Assembly: GCF_000767465.1 (NCBI RefSeq)
Contig: NZ_CP009291.1
Coordinates: forward strand, 3,762,501-3,826,500
DNA length: 64,000 bases
Source: Novosphingobium pentaromativorans US6-1
GTDB lineage: Bacteria; Pseudomonadota; Alphaproteobacteria; Sphingomonadales; Sphingomonadaceae
Direction of reading: 5' to 3'
Part shown: one piece after another, positions 34,177-43,151 of the stretch
Position numbering within the stretch: the stretch's first letter is position 1
How the letters are laid out: every line of letters starts with the position of its first letter
The notes under the pieces: model-generated
What the model was told of the DNA's origin: nothing
Seen by the model: only the letters and a program-made list of their open reading frames with translations
Database searches by the model: none
Translations under genes and position numbers: made by a program

Positions 34177-34602
34177 TTATGCGGCCTCGGCCCGGAAGGT
34201 GACGAAGGAATGCCAGGATGATGCATCGCCATCCTGCATGCACTGGACCTGCTGGACATAGACGTTGAGTTCGACACCGTCCTCGAGTGAGATCGAGGTC
34301 ATGGCATCGAGAATGCGCGCGATGTGCGCGGCAATGGTCGTCGCCATCTGCCGGCCGTCAGGCGTGGCCGTCGTGGAATCGGTGAAGCAATGTACGGCCG
34401 CAGATACGTCAGCGCTGTCCCCGCCATCCACTTTGCGTGGGGTAATGATCGGAGCCCCGAACCTGACGAACGGGCGAACCGGCTCTGTCGGCGCCTGCTG
34501 AGGGTAGATGCGCGATGTTAGGGCGGCTAGTGCCACGTCATCCGCGAGAGCCTTCAGGATGGCTTCCTGCACTTCATTGGCTGGATTGAGGCGGGTGATC
34601 AT
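34177..34602 (-). CDS. Tail completion / terminator protein (DUF3168)
   Basis: The 141-residue protein has the DUF3168 pattern: VQEAILKALADDVALAALTS, RIYPQQAPTEPVRPFVRFG, then a VHCFTDSTTATPDGRQMATTI strand-helix unit. Such proteins cap the tail and connect it to the head. It lies between gp10-like and tail tube genes, as expected. Confidence 0.85.
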   Translation of the reverse strand: MITRLNPANEVQEAILKALADDVALAALTSRIYPQQAPTEPVRPFVRFGAPIITPRKVDGGDSADVSAAVHCFTDSTTATPDGRQMATTIAAHIARILDAMTSISLEDGVELNVYVQQVQCMQDGDASSWHSFVTFRAEAA

Positions 34603-34635
34603 GGCGCAGGCATGCGATGGCCGCGTGCGCGATGA

Positions 34636-34644
34636 TACGGACGG
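34636..34644 (-). repeat. Stop-associated repeat (CCGTCCGTA)
   Basis: CCGTCCGTATC on the minus strand follows the TAG stop of the 80-residue hypothetical gene with no gap; 33 bases separate it from the DUF3168 start. Confidence 0.6.
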
Positions 34645-34887
34645 CTATTCTTTGATGACGCGAATGCGCTTCCTCATGCGCTCCGCGCGCTGTTCCGATG
34701 AGGTTGTCCCGGCCGCCTCGATGGCCCACAGGCGCAGCGCCAGAGCAATACTCTCGTCGTGCCCATCACCATCGATCTGATCAGCCAGATTGAGGATTGT
34801 TTCTTCAGAGATACTGCCCGACCGGATAAGTGCCGGGATCAGCTTCTCAAGTAGCTTCTCGGCCCAGCAAGGTTGGTCATGGCTCAC
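34645..34887 (-). CDS. Hypothetical phage protein (80 aa)
   Basis: GTG 34887 starts an acidic helical protein (CWAEKLLEKLIPALIRSG, ETILNLADQIDGDG) with a basic tail. It lies in the connector region but resembles no connector protein I know. Followed directly by a stop-associated repeat. Confidence 0.55.
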   Translation of the reverse strand: MSHDQPCWAEKLLEKLIPALIRSGSISEETILNLADQIDGDGHDESIALALRLWAIEAAGTTSSEQRAERMRKRIRVIKE

Positions 34888-34925
34888 GATGCGGGAACAT
34901 ACGCCATACAGTCGCCAGCGGCAAT

Positions 34926-35165
34926 CTAGCGCCGGTACATGGCCGCGCGGTTGCAGTCCATCGACGCAATCCCAGACCAGCGCGAGACGTTCTCGGTGTC
35001 GTGATCACGTACATATGCCTCGCGCGCCCGGGTCGCTGCGTCGCACATGTCCTGAATGTTCGTGGACGGGCTCGACTTCGCGAATTCGTAGTCCTCGGCC
35101 GCCTTATCACCTTCGCTTGCGCACGCCGTAAGCGCAAAGCCGACCAGAAGAATCGCTCGTCTCAT
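34926..35165 (-). CDS. Small phage-encoded lipoprotein
   Basis: ATG 35165 gives a 79-residue product with a clear lipoprotein signal (MRRAILLVGFALTACASEG, lipobox LTAC). A longer frame upstream would hide the signal. The mature part is short and polar with two more Cys. A lipoprotein within the head-tail connector genes is unusual; superinfection exclusion (as for Cor- or Llp-type proteins) is possible, but unproven. Confidence 0.7.
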   Translation of the reverse strand: MRRAILLVGFALTACASEGDKAAEDYEFAKSSPSTNIQDMCDAATRAREAYVRDHDTENVSRWSGIASMDCNRAAMYRR

Positions 35166-35169
35166 GGGC

Positions 35170-35694
35170 TTATAGTTTACCGGTCTTGAGCACCCTAGCA
35201 ACCGCGGCCTTCATCAGCGCCTTACCGCTCTTCTGGTTTTTGATGCCTGCAGGACGCATGAAGGGGCGCTCGGGCAGCGTGATCGTGTGCGGCTTCGTCT
35301 TAGGTAAATGATGGAACGCACCATACCCGCTGTTGCTCACGAAAACGGGCTTACCATCCTTCATGAAGTACGGAGTGCCACCGGGGTGATTGATGGTCCC
35401 GCCAAGCTCCTGAATCGCCGCGTACTCAGCTTTCGCAACGACGCGGGCGCGCAGAGGCCCCATTTCCTCGACCTCGATACTATCGGCAAGATGGCCGGTG
35501 TCGCTGTTCGGCGGTGTGCCTGGTGCGCTTGGGACGTGGCCAGCACCGGATACCGCTCCGGTAGATAGACTGATCTGCGCATCGGTCTTTACTTCGTCCG
35601 CTATCGCATAGACGACCGGCCGCAATGCCGCCTCGATCTCCGGCGTCAGCTTCTGGATCTTGATCGCGATGTTGCCTGTGCGCTTCACGGGCAT
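35170..35694 (-). CDS. HK97 gp10-like head-tail connector protein
   Basis: The 174-residue protein starts at ATG 35694 (TGATG). It shows the gp10 family pattern: an N-terminal helix with KIQKLTPEIEAALRPVVYAIADEVKTDAQISLS, then GTPPNSDTGHLADSI, EYAAIQELGG and the PERPFMRPA motif near the end. It joins tail to head. Five bases separate it from the lipoprotein gene. Confidence 0.88.
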   Translation of the reverse strand: MPVKRTGNIAIKIQKLTPEIEAALRPVVYAIADEVKTDAQISLSTGAVSGAGHVPSAPGTPPNSDTGHLADSIEVEEMGPLRARVVAKAEYAAIQELGGTINHPGGTPYFMKDGKPVFVSNSGYGAFHHLPKTKPHTITLPERPFMRPAGIKNQKSGKALMKAAVARVLKTGKL

Positions 35695-36052
35695 CAGGTC
35701 GGCACCTTCCGTCCCCGACAGACCCAATGGCTTGCCGCCGCATCCAGCTCGACCGACTGCAGGCTGTACTTCACGCCCGCGACAGTGACCGAGTGATCCG
35801 AGGTGACCGCCACGCCGTTGGCAAGGATGATCAGCCGGACATCACCTTCTGCAAAGCCGTCCGCCTGGCGCATCGCCTGCGTCGCGGCGTCTACTTGCGC
35901 CTTCGCTGCCTGACTGCTTCCAGAATAGCCGGTGATGACACCGCCGGCGCCGTAGATCGGTTCGCCAGTGCCAGCATTGACCGTGGCGTCGAGATACATT
36001 CCCGAGAAGGCCGCCGAGAACAGCGCGGCAATATCGCCATCAAGCAACCCCA

Positions 36053-36053
<1 letters not shown>
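35694..36053 (-). CDS. Putative head-tail joining (stopper) protein
   Basis: The 119-residue protein lies between the DUF4054 adaptor and gp10-like genes and is coupled to both. Sequence such as DIAALFSAAFSGMYLDATV and HSVTVAGVKYSLQSVELD fits a beta-barrel stopper or ATP-binding sugar-transporter-like phage connector. Assignment is mainly positional. Confidence 0.6.
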
Positions 36054-36724
<671 letters not shown>

Positions 36725-36746
36725 TTACGCTTGAGGCCGTTCGCGA

Positions 36747-36755
36747 TACGGACGG
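36747..36755 (-). repeat. Stop-associated repeat (CCGTCCGTA), shifted copy
   Basis: CCGTCCGTATCGC on the minus strand lies 27 bases after the stop of the Gly-rich gene rather than directly after it. It is in the same kind of late intergenic gap; CCGT...ACGG can pair into a small hairpin. Confidence 0.55.
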
Positions 36756-36782
36756 GGTTGCAATGTCGCGGGAAGGGCGGAG

Positions 36783-38357
36783 TTATGCTGCTGATCGGCT
36801 TGGCCGGTTGGATGAGGCTAGGCGCGTCGTCGTCGGGTTTGCATCGACCAGAACGGTCGTCGCGAAGGTGTCGGAGCCTACTTCGACCGCATAGAGGGCG
36901 CCGGTTACCCTGGCGGTGGCTGCGCCCGCCGCGAAGTCCTGTCCCGTCTCTGCAGCGACGAGCGATCCCGCGATGGAAACGCCCCCTGTCGCCGCAAGAT
37001 TGTCGTTCGCAGCCTCTTGCGCGGCGAGGGCGCCGTTGATCGCCACAGAACCGGAAGCAGCGGCACTGTCTGCCCCCGATTCCTGAGCCGTGAGAGTGCC
37101 GGTGATGCTCGCGCCGTCAGTTACCGTGCCGCTCGCACCGAGATCATCGGTTCCGGTCTCCTGCGCGGCCAATGCACCCGATATTGCAACTGACCCGCTT
37201 ACCGATGGGCTATCCTGCCCTGTCTCTTGCGCCGTGAGCGCCCCGGTGACAGCAACAGCGAGTGTTCCCGTTGCCGCGTCTGCACCTGCCTCGATACCGG
37301 CGAGCGATCCGACGATTGCCACACCGCCCGATGCGCTGGCCGTGTCGCTGCCCGTTTCCTGCGTAGATGCCGCTCCCGACACTTCGACCGTACCCGAAGC
37401 GCTGGCGGTGTCGGTTCCGCTTTCCTGCGCGATCAGGGTGCCGGTGACGCCCGATACGACGTCATAGACCAGGACGATGTAGCCTGCGCCCCCAGAGCCA
37501 GCCGTGACGCTTCCGGTATCACGGGCACCACCGCCACCGGCACCATAGGAGCCGTTGGCACCGTTCTGCGAAGATGGAGTGCCGCCCGAGCCCCCACCGC
37601 CGCCGCCGCCAGGGCCGATGGAAACGCCGTCATTTGCGCCGCCGCTATTGTCGGTCCAGAGCGCCTCGTAGGAACCAGCGCCGCCGTTGCCCGAAGGTGT
37701 CGCGGCATCGCCACCTGCACCGCCACCACCTGACGAGCCTGCACCAGATGGCGGACTACCGCCTCCTGTCGAAAAGCGGTTGTTGCCTCCGGCGCCGCCG
37801 GCTCCGGATTGGCCTTCGCTTGATCCGGTTGGGGTGGACCCGTTGCCGCCCGCGCTGCCCCCGTTCGCACCGCCGCCACCGCCAGCGCCGCTGCCATTGT
37901 AGCTTGCGTGCTGAGAAGATCGCCCGCCATCGGCACCGGCCCCATTCGGCCCTGCGGCACCGCCACCGCCTCCACCGCCGTAGCAGTTCGAGTTCGTGAT
38001 GCGCCCGCCGGCACCGCCTGAGAACTTCGTGCTACCGAACGACGATGCTGCCGAGCCACCTGGCGCAGCCGACCCCAAGGAAGCATTCGCGCCCGCCTTC
38101 GCCATGACGGTCGAGGCCGACGAGAACCAGGTGTCCGTTCCGGAGCCACCGGCGCCGATCTGGATCGAGACTGGTACACCAGCGGTAACTGAGACGGTTC
38201 CGGACGCGAAGGCGCCGCCACCGCCACCATTGCGCGACCCGCCGCCACCCTTGACGCCATTACCGCCCGGCGCGCCGCAATGTGCGACGACGCTTGTGAC
38301 ACCGGCAGGCGGTGTCCATGAGCTGCCGGAAAGCAGGATCTCGGTGATTGTGGCCAT
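36783..38357 (-). CDS. Gly-rich repeat protein, putative fibre or adhesin
   Basis: The 524-residue protein has three parts: an N-terminal jelly-roll-like start (TEILLSGSSWTPPAGVTSVV), a Gly-rich region (about 30-290) with runs such as GGGGGGGAAGPNG, typical of the phage Gly-rich domain that may form polyglycine-II packing, and a C-terminal region (about 300-510) of roughly nine 20-26-residue repeats around ALTAQETGxDxxxASGSVAISG. It lies among head and connector genes rather than tail genes. A capsid- or neck-attached fibre is plausible. Function inferred from composition. Confidence 0.7.
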   Translation of the reverse strand: MATITEILLSGSSWTPPAGVTSVVAHCGAPGGNGVKGGGGSRNGGGGGAFASGTVSVTAGVPVSIQIGAGGSGTDTWFSSASTVMAKAGANASLGSAAPGGSAASSFGSTKFSGGAGGRITNSNCYGGGGGGGAAGPNGAGADGGRSSQHASYNGSGAGGGGGANGGSAGGNGSTPTGSSEGQSGAGGAGGNNRFSTGGGSPPSGAGSSGGGGAGGDAATPSGNGGAGSYEALWTDNSGGANDGVSIGPGGGGGGGSGGTPSSQNGANGSYGAGGGGARDTGSVTAGSGGAGYIVLVYDVVSGVTGTLIAQESGTDTASASGTVEVSGAASTQETGSDTASASGGVAIVGSLAGIEAGADAATGTLAVAVTGALTAQETGQDSPSVSGSVAISGALAAQETGTDDLGASGTVTDGASITGTLTAQESGADSAAASGSVAINGALAAQEAANDNLAATGGVSIAGSLVAAETGQDFAAGAATARVTGALYAVEVGSDTFATTVLVDANPTTTRLASSNRPSRSAA

Positions 38358-38381
38358 GTCGGTCGCGCGGCGTCAGTGCGC

Positions 38382-38753
38382 TCAGGCGTGCTGGATCGCG
38401 GCGCTCGATAGAGTGACGTTTTGCCCGTCTGCGATGTTCACGTTATCGAGAACAATGTCTGTGCCTGAAATGCCGACGGTCAGGCCCGTCAGATGGGCAT
38501 TTCCACCACTGTCCTTGATCTGTGCTTTGGTCGCATCTGTTCCGGCGCCCGCACCAGCCTCAGCCGCGACCGTGTTGGCATCAAATCCCAGCGTCCAGGT
38601 GTCAGCCGCGATCGAACCGCCGGAAGCCGACAGGTCGAAGATCGCGAGAACGGCGTCATTCGCTGCGAGCAGCTCAAGCGTGCCGTTTGCAAAATAGTCG
38701 CGCGTGGCGGTGATCCGGGCAGTCTTGACCGCGGTATTGTAAGTTACAGCCAT
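38382..38753 (-). CDS. Hypothetical structural protein (123 aa)
   Basis: The small beta-rich protein (AVTYNTAVKTARITATRDYF start, Asn/Asp-rich end) is typical of phage fibre or decoration hypothetical proteins. It lies directly after a strong terminator and before the Gly-rich gene, so the two may form a unit of lower expression. Confidence 0.65.
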   Translation of the reverse strand: MAVTYNTAVKTARITATRDYFANGTLELLAANDAVLAIFDLSASGGSIAADTWTLGFDANTVAAEAGAGAGTDATKAQIKDSGGNAHLTGLTVGISGTDIVLDNVNIADGQNVTLSSAAIQHA

Positions 38754-38767
38754 TCTATCCTCCTACG

Positions 38768-38795
38768 AAAAAGGGCGGGCGCTGATCGCCCGCCC
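38768..38795 (-). terminator. Intrinsic terminator downstream of the capsid genes
   Basis: A perfect 9-bp stem GGGCGGGCG/CGCCCGCCC with loop ATCAG (minus strand) is followed by TTTTT. It sits between the capsid-adjacent coiled-coil gene and the next structural gene, inside the late operon, so it should reduce downstream transcription unless antitermination acts. Confidence 0.85.
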
Positions 38796-38822
38796 TTCCG
38801 GTGGTTCCCATGGAGGGGGAAC

Positions 38823-39125
38823 TTATTTCGACGGCTTCGTCAGGTCCTCGACCTGCTTGGTCAGCGCGTCCTTGTCATGGGCGAGCTCGTCGCGTTCCTT
38901 CGTCAGGTCCTCGACCTGCTTGGTCAGGGCAGTTACCCTGGCCTTCAGTTCATCGATTGCGCCCGTATCGACTGCGGCTTCGCTAGCCTTGCCGAGATCC
39001 GGGAGCGGCTCGACGATGTCAGCCTGCTTGAGGTCAATGGACTGGCCGGGTTCCAGCCACTTGATGGTTCCGTCCTTGAGGCTGATGCCTCGCGGACCGC
39101 GCGCGTGATTGGTGAACTTAGCCAT
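38823..39125 (-). CDS. Hypothetical coiled-coil protein next to the capsid gene
   Basis: The 100-residue protein starts with KFTNHARGPRGISLKDGT and ends in a coiled coil with a near-exact 11-residue repeat (ALTKQVEDLTK twice). It lies four bases after the capsid gene. A head-decoration or assembly role is possible. Confidence 0.65.
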   Translation of the reverse strand: MAKFTNHARGPRGISLKDGTIKWLEPGQSIDLKQADIVEPLPDLGKASEAAVDTGAIDELKARVTALTKQVEDLTKERDELAHDKDALTKQVEDLTKPSK

Positions 39126-39128
39126 GGA

Positions 39129-40214
39129 TCAGATCCCGTCCCGATAAGTGAGCGCCTTGGGCAGCCGAATTTCGGTGCCACCGACGTTCATGATGCCCGC
39201 CACTTCGTAGACCATGCTGCCCTTTTGGAAGGGCGGCAGGAACTCGTGGTCGCCGGGCAGGTGGAACTTCGACACCTCTTCCGAATTGTCGTAGGCCACC
39301 ATGCGGTCGGTGCTGCCCGAGCCAGCGCCAGCCAATTCACGGATAGGCACGAAGTTGATGTTCTCGCCACCGTCGCGGTTGCCGCGAATGTAGGAGAGGA
39401 TCGTGCTGCCGGTGTCCGTCATGCGGGTCTGCTCGATGTAGCGCAGCTTCTGGGTCGGAAGGCCAACCGTGGTCGCGGTGTGCGTTTCGCCAGTTTGCGT
39501 TTCCACTGCATTCACCGCAGCCCAGATATCGCGGCTGATCTGATCGGGCGTCTTGTTCGCCCACGGAGTGGTCGAGCCAGTACCATCTGCGGTGACGTTC
39601 GCGGCCGGTACCGATGCGTTGTTGACCAGTCCGGTCCAACCCTTCTCGCTGGTCGCGGCACCGGGAGCCTTCCCGGTCATTGCGATCGAGCGCTTGAACG
39701 CAGCGGCCGACTTGCGAGCGGCGCCCGCCTTGTCCGCAGAAAGCGCGCGTCCCAGCTTGGCGGCGCGCTGCATGTCTTGGATGTTCCACTCATAGCCGAT
39801 GCCGGCCAGGTAGAATCCATGGACATGCTGGTCATTCAGCACATCGGCGTAAGGCACGTCGAAGGAGCCGCCAGCAAGGAACGCGGCCTTGCCGACCTGG
39901 TCCATACTGTAGAAGACGGTGCCGACATCCCACATGTCGCCGTCTTCGTTGACCGAGAGAATGCCAGTCAGGTCGAAGCTGGGATACTTGCGCATGTAGA
40001 CCATGGTCTCGATGCGGTGCAGCTGCGGCGTCAGAAATGCCCGGCCGACCTGAGCGTCGACGAGGAATTCATGAACGCGATCAGCAAAAGCGAGTGCCTG
40101 CTGTGCGTCGTACACCGCCCAGAGATTGAAGATCCGGCTCTGGGTGGCGTCATCGGCCATCACGAACGCTTCAACGTCCGAGATCATGCCGTCCTTGAAG
40201 GTGATTGCGGTCAT
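39129..40214 (-). CDS. Major capsid protein (DUF2184 type)
   Basis: The 361-residue protein (FKDGMISDVEAFVMADD start, ARKSAAAFKRSIAMTGKAPG, QLHRIETMVYMRKYPSFDL, C-terminal FQKGSMVYEVAGIMNVGG) matches the DUF2184 family of HK97-fold major capsid proteins. It follows the protease/scaffold and cement genes, the normal order. It builds the icosahedral head. Confidence 0.9.
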   Translation of the reverse strand: MTAITFKDGMISDVEAFVMADDATQSRIFNLWAVYDAQQALAFADRVHEFLVDAQVGRAFLTPQLHRIETMVYMRKYPSFDLTGILSVNEDGDMWDVGTVFYSMDQVGKAAFLAGGSFDVPYADVLNDQHVHGFYLAGIGYEWNIQDMQRAAKLGRALSADKAGAARKSAAAFKRSIAMTGKAPGAATSEKGWTGLVNNASVPAANVTADGTGSTTPWANKTPDQISRDIWAAVNAVETQTGETHTATTVGLPTQKLRYIEQTRMTDTGSTILSYIRGNRDGGENINFVPIRELAGAGSGSTDRMVAYDNSEEVSKFHLPGDHEFLPPFQKGSMVYEVAGIMNVGGTEIRLPKALTYRDGI

Positions 40215-40224
40215 TTCAGCCCCC

Positions 40225-40692
40225 TTAGCGCTTCACGATGCGGCAAACGCCGTCCGTGACGGTTTCGTCAGCGATCCAGCCGGTCGCGATGTGAGTTGCG
40301 TCGGCGGTGGTTGCGCCGATGTCGTCAGCGGCGCCTGCGCCAGTACCGATGGTGATCGGATCGCCGTCGTTCACCGATCCAGTGACTTCAACGAAGATCG
40401 CCCCGCTAGTCTTGATTGAGACATTGTCGTACTGGGCGTAGGTGTCCGCAGATTGGCCCGCGAGGAGGCCGAGGCCAGAGGTTGCGCGGGTGAAGCCCAA
40501 GAAAGTTGCGAGTGTGCCGACGGTCCCGGTCAGACCGTGGTCTCCCGATCCGCGATACGCTGGGCGGCCGAAGGCAATACCGGCAGCGTCTTCACAAGAG
40601 CGAGTGATGCGGTTTTCGGTTTCGCCATCGGCGTCCATGCCAGCAAAGCCCGAAGCAAGCTGGTCGGTGTAGCTAATCTGAAGCTCAGCCAT
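40225..40692 (-). CDS. Structural cement (head decoration) protein
   Basis: The 155-residue protein (ELQISYTDQLASGFAGM, DNVSIKTSGAIFVEVTG) fits the cement protein family that precedes DUF2184 capsids (gp24-like). It should stabilise the expanded capsid. The gap to the capsid gene is ten bases. Confidence 0.8.
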   Translation of the reverse strand: MAELQISYTDQLASGFAGMDADGETENRITRSCEDAAGIAFGRPAYRGSGDHGLTGTVGTLATFLGFTRATSGLGLLAGQSADTYAQYDNVSIKTSGAIFVEVTGSVNDGDPITIGTGAGAADDIGATTADATHIATGWIADETVTDGVCRIVKR

Positions 40693-40704
40693 TGATCGGG
40701 CTCC

Positions 40705-41202
40705 TTAGCGGTTGCGCGCGGACTTAGCCGCGGCGTGAATCGAGGCGGAATCGTTCGCCACGAACTGCGGGTTGCGGATGCTGTCGAGCACCTTGGGCTT
40801 GTTCGGCGACGCGTCCTTGAGCGCATCGAAACGCGCCTCAACGTAATCGTCCGACTTGTCCTTGGTATCGATGCCCTTGGCGTCGAGAGCCATGCGGCGA
40901 ACGTCAGCGACGGTCTTACCGGCGGTATCGCCAAGCTTGTCGCCCGCGATCTTCTTGGCATCGGCGACGACCGCAGCCTTCGCATCGGCGAGGGCGTCAA
41001 TCTGCGCCTGGTCGACGACCTTGGACTTGAGATCGTCGATCTCGGCATCCTTGGCGGCCATAGCCTTGTCATGGGCGGACTGAGCGTCGGCGAGGGCCTT
41101 GTCGCTCGTGGCGATCTTGGTCTGCAGCTTGTCGATCGCGACGGCGACGGCATCCGCATCCGCCAGATCGACCTGCAGACCGTCGAGCACGATCTTCTTC
41201 AT
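40705..41202 (-). CDS. Possible in-frame nested scaffold protein
   Basis: Within the protease-scaffold gene, ATG 41202 follows AAAGGA with a seven-base gap and begins MKKIVLDGLQVDLADADAV, exactly where the scaffold domain starts. The 165-residue product would be equivalent to lambda Nu3 or other nested scaffolds. It is a second start in the same frame, not a separate gene. Confidence 0.5.
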   Translation of the reverse strand: MKKIVLDGLQVDLADADAVAVAIDKLQTKIATSDKALADAQSAHDKAMAAKDAEIDDLKSKVVDQAQIDALADAKAAVVADAKKIAGDKLGDTAGKTVADVRRMALDAKGIDTKDKSDDYVEARFDALKDASPNKPKVLDSIRNPQFVANDSASIHAAAKSARNR

Positions 41203-41814
41203 GTTGCTGTCCTTTGTCAGGGATGCCTGGAGCTTCGCCAGCTCATCGGCGGTGATGGCGTCGCAGATCGCATGATCCTTGATCGCGCATTCGGGACCGG
41301 CTCGGCCTGCGTCGACGAGCGCGACGTGGTTGCCGGTGATCTTGGTCTGACGAGCGACACAGACTGTGCCGTCCTTCGCCGTGAAGTTGCCGATCTCGAT
41401 ATCGGCGCTGTAGCCGTTCGAGAGTTCGCGCTTGCCGCCATCGACCTTACGGATCGCACTGGCGTCGGTCAGCAGGAGGTCGAAAGCGAGATAGTCGCCA
41501 TCGCGCATCGCTCCCATGACGGTGCCGCGTGCATGATCGCGCCAATTCTCGGATGTGACTGCCTCGCGAGGGTGATTGTCGGTAATGGGCTTACCGATGA
41601 ACGAGCGGGCCGCTGTCTCGTCGAACACGGTCGCATCGTCGCGCAGAACGTTGACGAGACCCTTGTCGCGCAGGCCGTGCTGGTTCTGCGGGTCGATCTC
41701 GCTGCCGAGGTACTGGTAGACGCCAGTGCGAGCGGCCCGCGCGCGAACAGCGAGAAAGCCGTCCTTGGTGCGGCGCGGGGCGTCTAGCGTCAGGGTGTCG
41801 CGGAACTGTGCCAT
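40705..41814 (-). CDS. Prohead protease (DUF2213) fused to scaffold
   Basis: The 369-residue protein has an N-terminal DUF2213 protease domain (residues 1 to about 200; DNHPREAVTSENWRDHARG, LSNGYSADIE, ITGNHVALVDAGRAG) with candidate catalytic His residues, followed by an acidic, Ala/Lys/Asp-rich coiled-coil scaffold (about 205-330). Such proteins process the prohead and release themselves. An internal ATG at 41202 with its own Shine-Dalgarno could yield the scaffold alone. Confidence 0.85.
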   Translation of the reverse strand: MAQFRDTLTLDAPRRTKDGFLAVRARAARTGVYQYLGSEIDPQNQHGLRDKGLVNVLRDDATVFDETAARSFIGKPITDNHPREAVTSENWRDHARGTVMGAMRDGDYLAFDLLLTDASAIRKVDGGKRELSNGYSADIEIGNFTAKDGTVCVARQTKITGNHVALVDAGRAGPECAIKDHAICDAITADELAKLQASLTKDSNMKKIVLDGLQVDLADADAVAVAIDKLQTKIATSDKALADAQSAHDKAMAAKDAEIDDLKSKVVDQAQIDALADAKAAVVADAKKIAGDKLGDTAGKTVADVRRMALDAKGIDTKDKSDDYVEARFDALKDASPNKPKVLDSIRNPQFVANDSASIHAAAKSARNR

Positions 41815-41848
41815 TGCCCGTGTTTTGCGGGCAGGGCGGTGGCAACTC

Positions 41849-41857
41849 TACGGACGG
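41849..41857 (-). repeat. Stop-associated repeat (CCGTCCGTA)
   Basis: CCGTCCGTAGAG on the minus strand follows the TAA stop of the 64-residue gene directly. The 43-base gap also has TGCCCG-CAAAACA-CGGGCA, a hairpin ending at the protease start codon. Confidence 0.6.
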
Positions 41858-42052
41858 TTAGGCGCGAATGACAGGCGCCGTGCTTTCACCCTTCACAATC
41901 ATCACCTTGTCACCATCGGGCCCGACAACGGACCATCCTTTCGTCTCGGCCAGCGCTGCTTGCTCGGCAGAGACGATGACGCGGCCGGAGGTGATGAACC
42001 CGCGCCCGTCCAGATCTATCGAGCCATTCTCGAGGACGTCACCGGCGGCCAT
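41858..42052 (-). CDS. Hypothetical phage protein (64 aa)
   Basis: ATG 42052 overlaps the head-morphogenesis stop (TGATG) and gives a small beta-rich protein (NGSIDLDGRGFITSGRVIVS). A longer frame upstream is an artefact of the overlap. Function unknown. Confidence 0.6.
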   Translation of the reverse strand: MAAGDVLENGSIDLDGRGFITSGRVIVSAEQAALAETKGWSVVGPDGDKVMIVKGESTAPVIRA

Positions 42053-42915
42053 CAGGCGCCAATCTCGGCCATGATGGGGAGATATGCCTGCTCGCGGCAA
42101 CCGCACCACGGCGGCATGCCTGCACGATCGTCGGCTTCAATCACATCTCCGCCTTTCATCGCGGTGCCGTCTGGGTTGACCTGCTTTCCGGTCGCGCTGT
42201 CGTAGATCTTGCCGTCGCGGGCCTTGTGCCAGGGGCGAGCGTGGACCTTTCCCGAATGCCGGTACTTGAACAGCGAGACGCCAGCCTCATCGCGGCGCTT
42301 ACGGTCTAGTGCGGCACTGAGTTTGCTGTTCTGGTCTGCAGCGATGCGCAGCGATCGATCCCGGCCCATAGCTACGGCTTCGCGGATGTTTTTCGCCACA
42401 TCTCGCGCCGGCAAGCGCTGTTCGTATCCACGATAGACCGCATCGGCGATCCTACCCTGCGCCTGGTCGGAGACGTTGCGCACGAGCGCGACGTTGCGAG
42501 CAATGAACGCTTCGACCGTTTCGGACACGTCACCCATGGTGAGCATCATGGACAAGTCGATGTCGATGGCGGCCTTGACGGCATCAGTCCATTTTCCGCG
42601 GTGCCAGCGTTCGGCGCGCACAACCCATTCGCGCAGGCCCGCTGTGAACTCGCCGATCAGGCGGGTTGCCTCGCGCTCGGCTTGCTCAATGTTCGCTGCC
42701 TGATCGGATGGCGCGTCCAGCACCATGGCATCGGCCACGCCCTTGGCGGGCTGTTCGTAGCCACGCATGAGGGAATCGACATCCCATGCCTTGAGGACGG
42801 GCAGGTAGATCGCTGCGAGGGCCTGCGCGTTCGCCTGTGTCGGTTCGATGGGGCGAAAAGTCAGGTTGCGCTTGATGCCGCGCTGGCGGGCCATGGCGGC
42901 TAGGTTGTAGGCCAT
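42052..42915 (-). CDS. Phage head morphogenesis (minor head) protein
   Basis: The 287-residue protein starts at ATG 42915 (TGATG with the previous gene). It shows the SPP1 gp7/Mu F-like layout: helical N-terminus, RNVSDQAQGRIADAVYRGYEQ, RSLRIAADQNSKLSAALDRKR, then a His/Cys end (VHARPWHKARDGKIY, PPWCGCREQAYLP). It follows the portal as expected and helps DNA entry and head assembly. Confidence 0.88.
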   Translation of the reverse strand: MAYNLAAMARQRGIKRNLTFRPIEPTQANAQALAAIYLPVLKAWDVDSLMRGYEQPAKGVADAMVLDAPSDQAANIEQAEREATRLIGEFTAGLREWVVRAERWHRGKWTDAVKAAIDIDLSMMLTMGDVSETVEAFIARNVALVRNVSDQAQGRIADAVYRGYEQRLPARDVAKNIREAVAMGRDRSLRIAADQNSKLSAALDRKRRDEAGVSLFKYRHSGKVHARPWHKARDGKIYDSATGKQVNPDGTAMKGGDVIEADDRAGMPPWCGCREQAYLPIMAEIGA

Positions 42916-43151
42916 CAGGACCAATGCCACCCGTCTGGAAGGGTATCGCGGTAAGCGCTCCGCCAAGCGGGTTTGCCTCCCACGAGCGGCATTCCATCCC
43001 CAGCCAGTAGCCACGGCCAGTCAAGCGGAGAATGCCCAGCCATTATGCGGATTGCGGCGCGCTGGCCTGATAGGGTGTTGATGGAATAAGCCCACGATCC
43101 GGCAGCTTTGCACCGGCGCCATGCGAACAGCGAGCGGACCCACCGGATCAC
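42915..43151 (-). CDS. Hypothetical phage protein (78 aa)
   Basis: GTG 43151 overlaps the portal stop (GTGA) and the stop overlaps the head-morphogenesis start (TGATG), so it is embedded in the operon. The protein is Trp-rich (IRWVRSLFAWRRCK, PLDWPWLLAGDG). No family recognised. Confidence 0.6.
   Translation of the reverse strand: MIRWVRSLFAWRRCKAAGSWAYSINTLSGQRAAIRIMAGHSPLDWPWLLAGDGMPLVGGKPAWRSAYRDTLPDGWHWS

Noticed and set aside
37433..38697. Long Pro- or Arg-rich frames opposite or offset to the Gly-rich gene
   Set aside because: They are complements or shifted readings of GGC/GGT repeats and show no independent start or context.
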